A stretch of DNA of 64,000 nucleotides from Pseudomonadales bacterium (GTDB lineage: Bacteria; Pseudomonadota; Gammaproteobacteria; Pseudomonadales; UBA7239): the NCBI GenBank assembly GCA_041395665.1, contig JAWLAB010000002.1, forward strand, positions 310,001-374,000. The letters run 5' to 3'. A program made the position numbers and the translations under genes. Under the pieces are notes generated by a model. That model made no database searches, had not been told where the DNA came from, and was given only the letters and a program-made list of their open reading frames with translations. Of the stretch, positions 54,027 through 62,877 are shown one piece after another. The number at the start of each line of letters is the position of its first letter. The stretch's first letter is position 1.

Positions 54027-55136
54027 ATGCAAATGAACACCACCGAAGAATTGATCGCCGATATCCGCGCCGGAAAAATGGTGATTTTGATGGACGATGA
54101 AGATCGCGAGAACGAAGGCGACATCATCATGGCCGCTGAACACTGCGGCGCTGAACACATCAACTTCATGGCGAAATATGCGCGCGGTTTGATTTGCATG
54201 CCGATGTCGCGCGAGCGCTGTCAGCGTTTAGGTTTGCCCTTGATGGTGCAAAAAAATGCTTCCGGTTTTGGCACCAAATTTACTTTGTCGATTGAAGCGG
54301 CAACTGGTGTTACCACGGGCATTTCTGCCGCTGATCGCGCACGCACTGTGCAAGTTGCTGCCGCAAAAAATGCGCAGGCAAGCGACATCGTACAACCTGG
54401 TCATATTTTTCCACTGATGGCAGAGCCTGGCGGCGTGTTATCGCGCACGGGCCACACCGAAGCGGCGTGCGATTTGGCGCGCCTCGCCGGTTTGGAATCC
54501 GCTGGTGTGATTTGTGAAATTATGAATGACGACGGCACCATGTCGCGCCGCCCTGATTTAGAAATTTTCGCCAAAGAACACGGCTTAAAAATTGGCACCA
54601 TCGCCAATTTAATTCACTACCGTTTAGCCAATGAGCGCACCGTAGAAATCGCGCACCGCGCACCGATACAAACCGATTACGGCGAATTTGAGCTCGTCAC
54701 TTTTATCAACAAAACAGACGCTGAATATCACTACGCTTTAGTCAAAGGCGATATTCGTGCCGATGAACCGACGCTAGTGCGCGTACATTTAGCCACCGCA
54801 ATGCGCGATTTATTTTGCGCACAACCGCCAGGCGCAAAAATTTGGAATGTGCGCCGCTGTATGGAAAAAATTGCCGCCGAAGGCAAAGGCGTGTTGGTGC
54901 TGATTCATCAATCCGAGTCGGTGGAAGAATTACACGACAGTGCGTTAACGATGCTCGGCAAAAAACCGCTGCAAAAAACCGCAGCCAGCCCGAATGTACA
55001 CAAAACCGTCGGTGTCGGCGGGCAAATTTTGCGCGAGTTGGGCGTAGGGAAAATGCGCATACTCGGTCAACCGCTGCGTTACCGCGCGATTTCCGGCTAC
55101 GATCTCGAAGTGGTCGAGCACATTGCCTGCGAATAA
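54027..55136 (+). CDS. ribB: 3,4-dihydroxy-2-butanone-4-phosphate synthase with degenerate GTP cyclohydrolase II domain (RibBX)
   Basis: The N-terminal 200 residues are an intact RibB: MDDEDRENEGDIIMAAEHC holds the metal and substrate acids and SRTGHTEAACDLARLAGL the catalytic region. It makes the four-carbon unit of riboflavin. The C-terminal half keeps the RibA fold (LVRVHLATAMRDLF) but lacks the zinc Cys residues (no ECLTGD and no RCDCG) and the RQEGR motif, so it cannot act as GTP cyclohydrolase. Such proteins are known as RibBX in other proteobacteria. No FMN riboswitch fits in the 32-base gap before it. Confidence 0.92.
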   Translation: MQMNTTEELIADIRAGKMVILMDDEDRENEGDIIMAAEHCGAEHINFMAKYARGLICMPMSRERCQRLGLPLMVQKNASGFGTKFTLSIEAATGVTTGISAADRARTVQVAAAKNAQASDIVQPGHIFPLMAEPGGVLSRTGHTEAACDLARLAGLESAGVICEIMNDDGTMSRRPDLEIFAKEHGLKIGTIANLIHYRLANERTVEIAHRAPIQTDYGEFELVTFINKTDAEYHYALVKGDIRADEPTLVRVHLATAMRDLFCAQPPGAKIWNVRRCMEKIAAEGKGVLVLIHQSESVEELHDSALTMLGKKPLQKTAASPNVHKTVGVGGQILRELGVGKMRILGQPLRYRAISGYDLEVVEHIACE

Positions 55137-57309
55137 GGCAACGGTATTGCGTGTAGCACTGCCGGTTCCGCTGCGGCGCCTGTTCGACTATCTCGCTCCT
55201 GAAAATACTTTATCGCACACTTTGCAAGCTGGCGTGCGATTGCGCGTGCCGTTTGGTCGCCAAGAACTGATTGGTGTTTTAGTTGAATGCAGCGAGCACA
55301 GCGAATTTCCACTAGAAAAACTTAAACGCGCGCATGAAATACTCGACGACGAACCACCGTTAACACCCGTGTTGTTTGAGTTGGCGCAGTGGGCAGCGCA
55401 GTACTACCAATATCCATTGGGTGAAGTGTTACACACATTGTTGCCGCACACTTTGCGAGCAGGAAAATCCACTGAACTCGCCAGTGATTTGCAATGGCGC
55501 GCCGTGCCGTGTGCAGAAAATAGTTTACGTACCGGCAGTAAATTATTTTCGCTTTATCAATGGTTGCTACAAGAAAGCGCAACACGAGAAGCCATCACAG
55601 AAGCAGGCTATTCCAGCGCACAAATCAAAACGCTGTGCGATCGCGGTTTATTGGAATCTTTCATACCAACACCCACGCCATTTGATACGCAGAATTTATT
55701 AGCCGAACCCCATCTTGCATTAAACGAAGAACAGCGCGTTGCGGTTACTGGCGTCAGCATGGGAAAATTTTCTGCCACATTACTGGAAGGTGTTACTGGC
55801 AGCGGCAAAACAGAAGTGTATTTGCAGCTGATCGAAAAAGTTTTAACACGCAGTGAACAAGCATTGGTGTTGGTGCCAGAAATTGGTTTAACGCCGCAAA
55901 CAGTGGCGCGTTTTCGTCGCCGCTTTCGCTGCCCCGTCGTGGTATTGCACTCTGCGCTAGCCGCAGGCGAACGCTATGCTGCATGGCAGCGCGCGCGGCG
56001 CGGTGAAGTCGGCATTGTGATCGGCACGCGCTCGGCTTTATTCACGCCGCTTGCACGCACCGGCATTATTATTGTCGACGAAGAACACGACAGCTCTTTC
56101 AAACAGCAGGATAGTTTCCGCTATTCCGCGCGCGATCTCGCTGTCTTGCGCGCACAGCGCGAAAACATTCCCGTTGTACTCGGCAGCGCAACGCCATCCT
56201 TAGAAACGCTACATAACGCCATGCACAATCGCTATCAACATTGGCGATTAACGCAGCGAGCCGGCAATGCAAAACCACCGACGATTGAAGTGATCGACAC
56301 CAATCGTATTGCGCTGACTGAAGGCATTAGCGCACCACTGCTGCAAGCGATGCGCAATGAATTAGCGGCTGGCAATCAAGTGTTGGTTTTTCTTAACCGT
56401 CGCGGCTATGCGCCCGCATTGCTGTGTGCCGACTGCCGCTGGCAAGCCAGTTGCCCGCACTGCTCTGCCAAATTAACCGTACACAAAAAAACACAGCAGT
56501 TGCGCTGCCACCACTGCGACTATTACGAAAAACTACCGCGCGATTGCCCACAATGTGAGAGTACGCGTTTAGATGCTATTGGGATTGGCACACAGCGCAG
56601 CGAGCATTTTTTTAACGAGCAATTTGCTGAATATCCTGTCATTCGCATTGATCGCGACAGCATGTCGCGCAAAAAATCACTGCACGATGCATTGGAAAAA
56701 ATTCATCAGGGCAATCCCAGCTTGTTGATTGGCACGCAAATGTTGGCGAAAGGTCATCACTTCCCGCATGTCACGCTGGTAGTCATTTTAGATATCGACA
56801 GCGGTTTATTTTCTGCTGATTTTCGCGGCGCAGAAAAAATGGGGCAGTTACTCGAGCAAGTTGCGGGGCGTGCGGGGCGTGCAGAAAAACCAGGGAGAGT
56901 CTTAATACAAAGTCGCTATGCAGAACACCCGCTGTTGCGTACGCTGCTCAAAGAAGGCTATCAACAACTCGCGCGGCAATTATTGGGCGAAAGGCAAGCT
57001 GCGGCATTGCCGCCGTACACACATCTCGCACTGCTGCGTGCAGAGCACACCGATCCGCACCATGCACAACAACTATTAAAAAACTGGCTACCTGCCTTGC
57101 AAGCGGCGTGTGAATTAGGCGTACAACTTGCAGGCCCTTGGCCTGCACTCATGGAAAAGCGCGCGAGTTTTTATCGTTTTGATATACAAATCAAAAGCAG
57201 CAACCGCAGCGAGTTACAAAAAACACTCGCCAAGTTTTGTGCATTTGCGGAACAACAAAAATTACCGAAAGGGTTGCGCTGGTCGCTGGATGTGGATCCA
57301 GCGAGTTAA
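55123..57309 (+). CDS. priA: Primosomal protein N' (helicase PriA)
   Basis: A 3'-5' helicase that reloads replication forks, 728 residues. The N-terminal DNA-binding domain is followed by the helicase core: Walker A GVTGSGKTE, the DEEH box in VDEEHDSSFKQQDS, and a zinc region with eight Cys (CADCRWQASCPHC, CHHCDYYEKLPRDCPQC). GTQMLAKGHHFPHV and QVAGRAGRAEKPG are helicase motifs V and VI. It begins with TTG, overlapping ribBX by 14 bases. The end VDVDPAS is typical. Confidence 0.95.
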   Translation: MPANKATVLRVALPVPLRRLFDYLAPENTLSHTLQAGVRLRVPFGRQELIGVLVECSEHSEFPLEKLKRAHEILDDEPPLTPVLFELAQWAAQYYQYPLGEVLHTLLPHTLRAGKSTELASDLQWRAVPCAENSLRTGSKLFSLYQWLLQESATREAITEAGYSSAQIKTLCDRGLLESFIPTPTPFDTQNLLAEPHLALNEEQRVAVTGVSMGKFSATLLEGVTGSGKTEVYLQLIEKVLTRSEQALVLVPEIGLTPQTVARFRRRFRCPVVVLHSALAAGERYAAWQRARRGEVGIVIGTRSALFTPLARTGIIIVDEEHDSSFKQQDSFRYSARDLAVLRAQRENIPVVLGSATPSLETLHNAMHNRYQHWRLTQRAGNAKPPTIEVIDTNRIALTEGISAPLLQAMRNELAAGNQVLVFLNRRGYAPALLCADCRWQASCPHCSAKLTVHKKTQQLRCHHCDYYEKLPRDCPQCESTRLDAIGIGTQRSEHFFNEQFAEYPVIRIDRDSMSRKKSLHDALEKIHQGNPSLLIGTQMLAKGHHFPHVTLVVILDIDSGLFSADFRGAEKMGQLLEQVAGRAGRAEKPGRVLIQSRYAEHPLLRTLLKEGYQQLARQLLGERQAAALPPYTHLALLRAEHTDPHHAQQLLKNWLPALQAACELGVQLAGPWPALMEKRASFYRFDIQIKSSNRSELQKTLAKFCAFAEQQKLPKGLRWSLDVDPAS

Positions 57310-57324
57310 CGCATTCCGAAAAAA

Positions 57325-58704
57325 TTACTTCCCTAACTGCCGTACCATCGCTGGCGTGTAAAAACTTGTCGGCAACGCAGGATCCACATAACGCGGCGGG
57401 CCTTTTTGTTCATTGATTAAATAATTTGCCAAGTACGCGCCTTTTTGTAAATCGTGATACACCTCCATACGCGCACCCATACCTGGGAGATCGTATTGAT
57501 CGACCATGCTGCGAAAATTGGTGCGCCATAATTGTCCTTGGCTATCGTAGTTATCGGCCAGCACTGCTGCCCAAGTATCCTCATCGGTATACAGTCTGCG
57601 TTTAGAATAAATATGTCGTTTCCCTTCGCGCAGTTCTGCCAAAATCACATTGCAACGGTGTAACTCATAGCGCATGTATTTTGGATTGAGATGGTTTGGT
57701 GTTAACAATTCTTTGTAAGTAACTTTTGGATCATCCAGATCGTTGTTGTTATAGGGAATAAATAATTCACGCTGTCCTTCTAATTTCCAGGTGTAACGCG
57801 AATTGGCGCCATTAAATAACATCGCATCATCTACTGTACGCAAACCACCCGCGCTGTCAGGAAAATCATACGCAATACTCGGTGAGCGACGCACACGGCG
57901 CACGCCAGGTAAATACACCCACGCATCGCGCGAAGTATCACTCACATTTTTGTATTCGTGTACCAAAACCACGGTACCCTTTTCTCGTGCCGGCTCTGTG
58001 AGCTGCACCATTACCATCGCAGCAATATTGGATTTATTAAATTCTTCACGCGTTGTATTTTTTGAATAATACTGCACATAGCGATTTTCAATAGACTGCC
58101 GCATATTGACTTCACCATTAGAGTAAACCGCAGCCGCATCTACTATGCCTTCTGTTGCGCCCAACATGGGCGAAGCCATGTGATTCCACAATACTTCTGC
58201 TGCATTTTTTGGAATAGGAAACGGCACACCAAAATACACATCCGTTGCGCTATTGCCGTCTGCCCCTAAGCCGGTATACAGCGCGTTCAATTTAGTATTT
58301 TCATGCACGCGATCGCTGTAACGCACATCGCGATGCGATGGATAGATTGGCATGTAGAAAGTTTCAGGGTATTTTTTGAACATCGCAATCTGACCATCGG
58401 TCAGATTTTTTAAATACTGCGTGTAATTTTTTGCCGTAATGGTGAATAAGGGTTTTTCATCGGGGTAGGGGCTGGGGTAATGCGTACCTGTGCCTTTGTA
58501 ATTTACACCGGAGGGAACGCCGAGAAGACTGCCTGTCCATTTCGGAATCGTGCCCTCCGCATTGCCCGCAGGATTGGCGCCCATCGGTGTCAGTGTTGTG
58601 CCTAATTTATCCGCTTCCACTTGCGAAACCGCAGCCCAACTCGACACCGATAGCAACAACAAACTACCGCCCAATAAACCGACGAACGCATTGCGACGCA
58701 TCAT
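57325..58704 (-). CDS. DUF1329 exported protein
   Basis: A periplasmic or outer-membrane-associated protein of 459 residues. The signal peptide RRNAFVGLLGGSLLLLSVSS ends at WAAVS. ADKLGTTLTPMGANPAGNAE and TAKNYTQYLKNLTDGQIAMF are DUF1329 hallmarks; the rest is beta-rich, like LolA/LolB folds. Genes of this family often stand with DUF1302 and RND transporters in clusters for hydrophobic compounds, but neither is present here. Last gene of the P450 cluster; the gap to the LLM gene is 53 bases. Confidence 0.85.
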   Translation of the reverse strand: MMRRNAFVGLLGGSLLLLSVSSWAAVSQVEADKLGTTLTPMGANPAGNAEGTIPKWTGSLLGVPSGVNYKGTGTHYPSPYPDEKPLFTITAKNYTQYLKNLTDGQIAMFKKYPETFYMPIYPSHRDVRYSDRVHENTKLNALYTGLGADGNSATDVYFGVPFPIPKNAAEVLWNHMASPMLGATEGIVDAAAVYSNGEVNMRQSIENRYVQYYSKNTTREEFNKSNIAAMVMVQLTEPAREKGTVVLVHEYKNVSDTSRDAWVYLPGVRRVRRSPSIAYDFPDSAGGLRTVDDAMLFNGANSRYTWKLEGQRELFIPYNNNDLDDPKVTYKELLTPNHLNPKYMRYELHRCNVILAELREGKRHIYSKRRLYTDEDTWAAVLADNYDSQGQLWRTNFRSMVDQYDLPGMGARMEVYHDLQKGAYLANYLINEQKGPPRYVDPALPTSFYTPAMVRQLGK

Positions 58705-58757
58705 TTTTCTCCTAGCCTTTATTTTTATTGTCAGACTATTGCTTGTCTGTCCTTTGG

Positions 58758-59621
58758 CTAGGATACCGCAATAAATTGTTTTGCAAACGCCTCAATGCGT
58801 TTTTTCTTGAAGTCGATGTCAGTGGGAACAATTTTGCCATCTACCATAAAGTTCGCGCCATTGGTCATGGTGACACCCATCGCTTCCACACGCTCAAAAG
58901 TGCCTGCGCTGGGATTGAGAACGGCAGTCCACACATCAAACGCTCGCTCTAAAGTGCCCGCCTCTGCACGCGCTGCGTGAATTTTTTGCAGCACCGCTGG
59001 CAGTTGTTCCTCCGTGTAACGCAAACCCAACCAACCATCGTGTTGCGCGGCGCGACGAAACGCAGCATCGCTATCGCCGCCGATAAAAACCGGCACAGGT
59101 TTTGTGGTACCTGGTGACATTTGCAGCGGCGCAAAATTGTGAAACTCACCGTGATGCTCCACCATTTCACCCGACATCAATTTCGCCATCACCGCTAATT
59201 GTTCGTCTGTGCGTTTGCCGCGCGTGTGAAAATCCTGCCCTGTTAATGCAAATTCCGTTTTCTGCCAACCAATCCCCACCCCCATGATGATGCGGTTATT
59301 GGACAAATACGCGGCGGTGGAAATCGCCTTTGCCGCATTAAAACTGTCGCGCATTGGCAACACATAAATCGTGGTCAAAAATTGTAGCTTTTGGGTTTGC
59401 TGCGCAATCGCGGCGGCAATGACCCAAGGGTCAGGCCAATGCGTTTCTGGATGCCAAAACACTTGTCCGTTTTGTGTATAAAGATATTCATCCACTTGCG
59501 TTTTCGTGGTGATCAAATGGTCGCCAAACGACACGCCGTAAAAACCTAAATCTTCCGAAAACTTAGCCAGTTCAACCACTTGATCCAATTCGCAAAAAGC
59601 GAGCGATTGCCAGAACTTCAT
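58758..59621 (-). CDS. LLM-class (luciferase-like) flavin/F420-dependent oxidoreductase
   Basis: A 287-residue TIM-barrel enzyme. FYGVSFGDHLITT, LTTIYVLPMRDSFNAAKAIS and RIIMGVGIGWQKTEFALTGQ are standard LLM motifs, and PVFIGGDSDAAFRRAA the later one. The closest relatives by pattern are the F420-dependent family of actinobacteria. F420 synthesis is unusual in gammaproteobacteria and no gene for it is seen, so FMN is also possible. The ATG overlaps the stop of the reductase before it (ATGA), which couples the two. Confidence 0.85.
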   Translation of the reverse strand: MKFWQSLAFCELDQVVELAKFSEDLGFYGVSFGDHLITTKTQVDEYLYTQNGQVFWHPETHWPDPWVIAAAIAQQTQKLQFLTTIYVLPMRDSFNAAKAISTAAYLSNNRIIMGVGIGWQKTEFALTGQDFHTRGKRTDEQLAVMAKLMSGEMVEHHGEFHNFAPLQMSPGTTKPVPVFIGGDSDAAFRRAAQHDGWLGLRYTEEQLPAVLQKIHAARAEAGTLERAFDVWTAVLNPSAGTFERVEAMGVTMTNGANFMVDGKIVPTDIDFKKKRIEAFAKQFIAVS

Positions 59622-60646
59622 GATGAAGTCTCCATGAATAATTTAGGTAGCGCGCGTTTATCCAACAAACCGGTTTCACCCATCCAGCGCAGAGTGTCGG
59701 TAAAAGTTTCCTGTGTACTGCGCAGATGCACCCCAAGCTCTTGCATGGTTTCGCTATTTTTTACACAAGGCCACTGCGTGGCATAGCGCATCGTTTCTGC
59801 AGAAATCGGCGAAGGATCAGGTTTGAATAAGCGTTTGAAATCCGTGACACGACCAAACAGACGCAACTTCCAGCCTGCCACTGCACTGCGTGGCAATTTT
59901 TTGCCGCTGATGTCATCGAGCAAATCAGCAAAAGTTTCCCACGCCATGTAATGCCCCGCAGTGAGATGGCGCGCAGCTTTGCCGTCATTTTTTTCTAACA
60001 ATGCAACAATAAACGCAGCGAGATCACGCACATCAATTTGTTGCGTGCCACCGCTGGTGATGCGAAAACCTTGCGTCATGCGATACAACAGCGACATCAA
60101 TGTTGCAGAACGCCCCGGATCATCCGGCCCAATAATGCCACCCGGATAAACGGTTTTGATGCCCTTATTTTTTGCCTGCATGTCGCGTACATATCGCTCT
60201 GCTTGCACTTTGCTTTGTCCGTAAGCGTGCTTGGATTGAGCAATCGGTGCATCCGCACTCATGCGCGCAGGATTGGTATTAAAAATTGCTGTGATACTGG
60301 AAACATACACGATGTTATTGATGCCGCACTCACACGCTGCATCAATCACATTTTTTACACCATCGACATTGGTGGAAAATAATTCTTTTTCACTCGCTAC
60401 TTGCGTGGGCGTTACTGCCGCTGCATGCACAACCGCATCGCAACCTTGCAATGCATCACGCACCACAGCAGCATCGGTGATAGAACCCACCACCATACGA
60501 TCAACCGTCACGCCGTAACGCGAAAATAATTGCTGTGCTTTTTCTGTGTTGCGCACCAACACCACCACTTCATGCGCGTTGCGTTTTAAGGTGCGCAGCA
60601 CATGAAAGCCAACAAAACCGGTACTTCCTGTGACCAGTACGCGCAT
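59618..60646 (-). CDS. NAD-dependent epimerase/3beta-hydroxysteroid dehydrogenase-like protein
   Basis: An extended SDR of 342 residues. VTGSTGFVGFHVLRTLK is the NAD loop; VVHAAAVTP and the YGQSK active-site pair (Tyr-x-x-x-Lys) are clear. It resembles the 3beta-HSD/dihydroflavonol reductase branch. Beside a CYP51-like P450 it may oxidise a sterol hydroxyl, but the sequence allows other small alcohols. It overlaps the LLM gene by four bases and follows the ferredoxin gene by three. Confidence 0.85.
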   Translation of the reverse strand: MRVLVTGSTGFVGFHVLRTLKRNAHEVVVLVRNTEKAQQLFSRYGVTVDRMVVGSITDAAVVRDALQGCDAVVHAAAVTPTQVASEKELFSTNVDGVKNVIDAACECGINNIVYVSSITAIFNTNPARMSADAPIAQSKHAYGQSKVQAERYVRDMQAKNKGIKTVYPGGIIGPDDPGRSATLMSLLYRMTQGFRITSGGTQQIDVRDLAAFIVALLEKNDGKAARHLTAGHYMAWETFADLLDDISGKKLPRSAVAGWKLRLFGRVTDFKRLFKPDPSPISAETMRYATQWPCVKNSETMQELGVHLRSTQETFTDTLRWMGETGLLDKRALPKLFMETSS

Positions 60647-60649
60647 TGT

Positions 60650-60853
60650 TCAATCCTCAATACGAATCACACGATTGGGACAACCGCGCACAGCATTCAT
60701 CACTTTTTCACGCAGTGATTCGTCTGGCGATTCTTGCAACACCACCACTTGCGGGTAACCGTCAGGCGTATCCTGAACCGTAAAAACCTCTGGGCATTCT
60801 TCCATGCACACGCTGTGCCCTTGGCATAAATCGAGATCAACTGTGATGCGCAT
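60650..60853 (-). CDS. Ferredoxin of the P450-partner type
   Basis: A 67-residue acidic ferredoxin. The motif CQGHSVCMEECPEVF plus GCPNRVI near the end gives the C-x2-H-x2-C...CP pattern of [3Fe-4S] ferredoxins that serve cytochromes P450; His replaces the fourth ligand. There is an additional Cys in EECPE where relatives often have Ala or another residue. The gene sits immediately downstream of the P450, as in the Mycobacterium Rv0764c-Rv0763c pair. No ferredoxin reductase is in the window. An ATG at 60862 is also possible. Confidence 0.9.
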   Translation of the reverse strand: MRITVDLDLCQGHSVCMEECPEVFTVQDTPDGYPQVVVLQESPDESLREKVMNAVRGCPNRVIRIED

Positions 60854-60862
60854 TGTCGCCAC

Positions 60863-62188
60863 CTATTTTTTCTTGCGTTTGTAGCGCACCGTCATCGGCG
60901 CTAAAGGTTTGACCGTCATACCGCTGTGATCATCGACATAAGATTCTTTCGGATTTGACAACTCAAAATCAAAATCCAACAGCAGCGTGGCAAAAATCGC
61001 TTTCAACTGCAAAATCGCAAAGGCGTTGCCCGCGCATTTATGGCGACCACCACCGAAAGCCATCCATGCAAATAAATGCTCAGGTTCAGGTCTGTGCATA
61101 TCGAACTTTTCTGGTTCAGGAAACACTTCCGCAATTTTGTGCGCCACCCCTGGCGACATCACTACGCGATAACCTTTTGGAATCACAAAATCCTGATAGT
61201 GAAAATCTTCTTCCACCACGCGAATAAGCGTCGATAAAGGTGGATGCACGCGCAGAACTTCACGAATAAACGCTTCCATTTTTGGCATGCCGCGCATGGC
61301 GTGATGCGAGACTTCACCACCATCGGCAAATACTTCTGCCAATTCTTGTTTTACTTCAGCCATAAATTGCGGATTGCGCAAAAACTCCACCAGCGTCCAA
61401 GTCGCTGTACCGGAACTGGTGTGATGGCCGGCGAACATAGTGGCAATCAGCAAACCAGTAATTTCATGCGGCGACATTTTTGAGCCGTCACTGTAAGTGG
61501 CCGTCATAAAAGTGTGCAGTGCGTCTGTGTACTCTTTGTCAGACGCACGGCGCTTCGCGACAATTTCCTCCACCATTTCACCCAAACGCACACGCGCTTT
61601 ATCGCGCGCTTCAAATTCTGGCAGCGGCAAATACGGGTCGATAAATGCAATCGCAATGACCGCGTGCTCTAAATCGCGATACAGTGCACTGAATTCATCC
61701 GTCATGTCGCGGCGGAAATCCACACCCAACAAACAACTGGTGGAAGTGTACAAAGTGAGACGCACAAACTCGTCCACCATATCCAATTCGCCGCTTTCAC
61801 CCCATTGATTGGTGAAGTCGCGCACTTCATCCGCAATCACACCGGCGTAAGCTTTCATGTTTTGATAACGCAGCGCATCGACTTGAATTTTTAATTGCTG
61901 CTTCAAACGCTCCAGCGGCGTATCAAATAAAACATCTTTACCGAACACAGGCACCATGCCTTTATACGCTGCCGACTGTCCTAACACTTCATCGGGCGCG
62001 CGACACCACGCTTCCTGCGCATCAGGCCCAGACATCAACACATGCGGCTGCCCCATCAAATTGTATTCGCCAACATCACCGCACTCTTGCCGCACGCGCA
62101 TCAAAAATTTTGGTTGATTAACTTGATACTCTTCGTAGTGACCAGTTTCTGGTTTTGCACCACTGAGTTTTGGAATCGGCTTGCTCAT
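60863..62188 (-). CDS. Cytochrome P450, CYP51-like
   Basis: A soluble bacterial P450 of 441 residues. Heme ligand Cys385 in FGGGRHKCAG, ExxR at Glu310-Arg313 (REVLR), I-helix AGHHTSSGTATW (253-264). The B' region AYKGMVPVFGKDVLFD (74-89) and the end SYVDDHSGMTV match sterol 14alpha-demethylase CYP51, and the I-helix is the same as in M. tuberculosis CYP51. At the position of Phe78 in that enzyme, a substrate-specificity residue, Gly77 stands here. A sterol or triterpenoid substrate is likely, true 14-demethylation uncertain. I chose the ATG at 62188, not 62200. Confidence 0.9.
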   Translation of the reverse strand: MSKPIPKLSGAKPETGHYEEYQVNQPKFLMRVRQECGDVGEYNLMGQPHVLMSGPDAQEAWCRAPDEVLGQSAAYKGMVPVFGKDVLFDTPLERLKQQLKIQVDALRYQNMKAYAGVIADEVRDFTNQWGESGELDMVDEFVRLTLYTSTSCLLGVDFRRDMTDEFSALYRDLEHAVIAIAFIDPYLPLPEFEARDKARVRLGEMVEEIVAKRRASDKEYTDALHTFMTATYSDGSKMSPHEITGLLIATMFAGHHTSSGTATWTLVEFLRNPQFMAEVKQELAEVFADGGEVSHHAMRGMPKMEAFIREVLRVHPPLSTLIRVVEEDFHYQDFVIPKGYRVVMSPGVAHKIAEVFPEPEKFDMHRPEPEHLFAWMAFGGGRHKCAGNAFAILQLKAIFATLLLDFDFELSNPKESYVDDHSGMTVKPLAPMTVRYKRKKK

Positions 62189-62218
62189 GGCTATCTCCAA
62201 ATGGTTATCTCCAAAAAA

Positions 62219-62785
62219 TTAAGCTTCGCCCACACTTTTTTTCAAATACGCCAAACGCGCTTCTAACATTTTGATCATCATTTTGTTGCGCTCTTGTCTG
62301 CGCTCCATCGCCAACGGGCTCAGCGCACCTTTATCTGCGCATTGATCAATAAACTCCATGGTTTTGCCAAAATCGTAAAAATCGCGCTGTTCGCACCATT
62401 GATAATTGCCGCCGTATTTGAACCACGAGGCACCAATCACACGCATCGGTGAGCCATCCGTATTTTTTAAGGCATTGCCGCTGCCATCTTTCGGCGGTGT
62501 TTGCCACCACCAACAAAATGCTTCACCTTTTTTTTCATCAATGACAATTTTTTCGTAGGGATAAGTCCAACCTGCATAAGGATCCATTGCATCACCGACA
62601 CAAGTGGCGCGAATATTTTCGCGACCGCGCGCTTCGTACAAACCCGTTGGAATATCCCATGCGTAATAGCAATCTTCCGTGTAGCAATCCGCCAAACAGC
62701 GCCAGTCGCCCGTGGCTTCCGCTTTCTCGTTTGCCTGCAACCAGATATTCATAGTTTTTTCTAATTCTTCGCGCGCGTAAGCCAT
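62219..62785 (-). CDS. NTF2-like/SnoaL-fold protein of the P450 cluster
   Basis: A 188-residue protein. The N-terminal half (WLQANEKAEATGDWRCLADCYTEDCYYAW) has the helix-helix-strand start of the SnoaL/NTF2 fold, and ARGRENIRATCVG the next strands. The tail (about 150-188) is a charged helix beyond the usual domain. First gene of the minus-strand CYP51 operon, divergent from the TetR gene. It may be an isomerase or dehydratase acting on the P450 product, or only a binding protein. No catalytic residue can be named safely. Confidence 0.75.
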   Translation of the reverse strand: MAYAREELEKTMNIWLQANEKAEATGDWRCLADCYTEDCYYAWDIPTGLYEARGRENIRATCVGDAMDPYAGWTYPYEKIVIDEKKGEAFCWWWQTPPKDGSGNALKNTDGSPMRVIGASWFKYGGNYQWCEQRDFYDFGKTMEFIDQCADKGALSPLAMERRQERNKMMIKMLEARLAYLKKSVGEA

Positions 62786-62814
62786 GCCCTGCTCCTTTCC
62801 TGAATGGTGATGAA

Positions 62815-62840
62815 AAAATTATAGTACAAGCTATAATTTT
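62815..62840. promoter_or_regulatory. Perfect palindrome, probable TetR operator in the divergent promoter
   Basis: AAAATTATAG-tacaag-CTATAATTTT: ten-base arms match perfectly across six bases. It lies in the 92-base gap between the two divergent starts (62785 and 62878), so a bound TetR dimer could control both the CYP51 operon and its own gene. Confidence 0.72.
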
Positions 62841-62877
62841 ATTGTCAACGCAACAATCAGCTATAGGAATACGAGGA

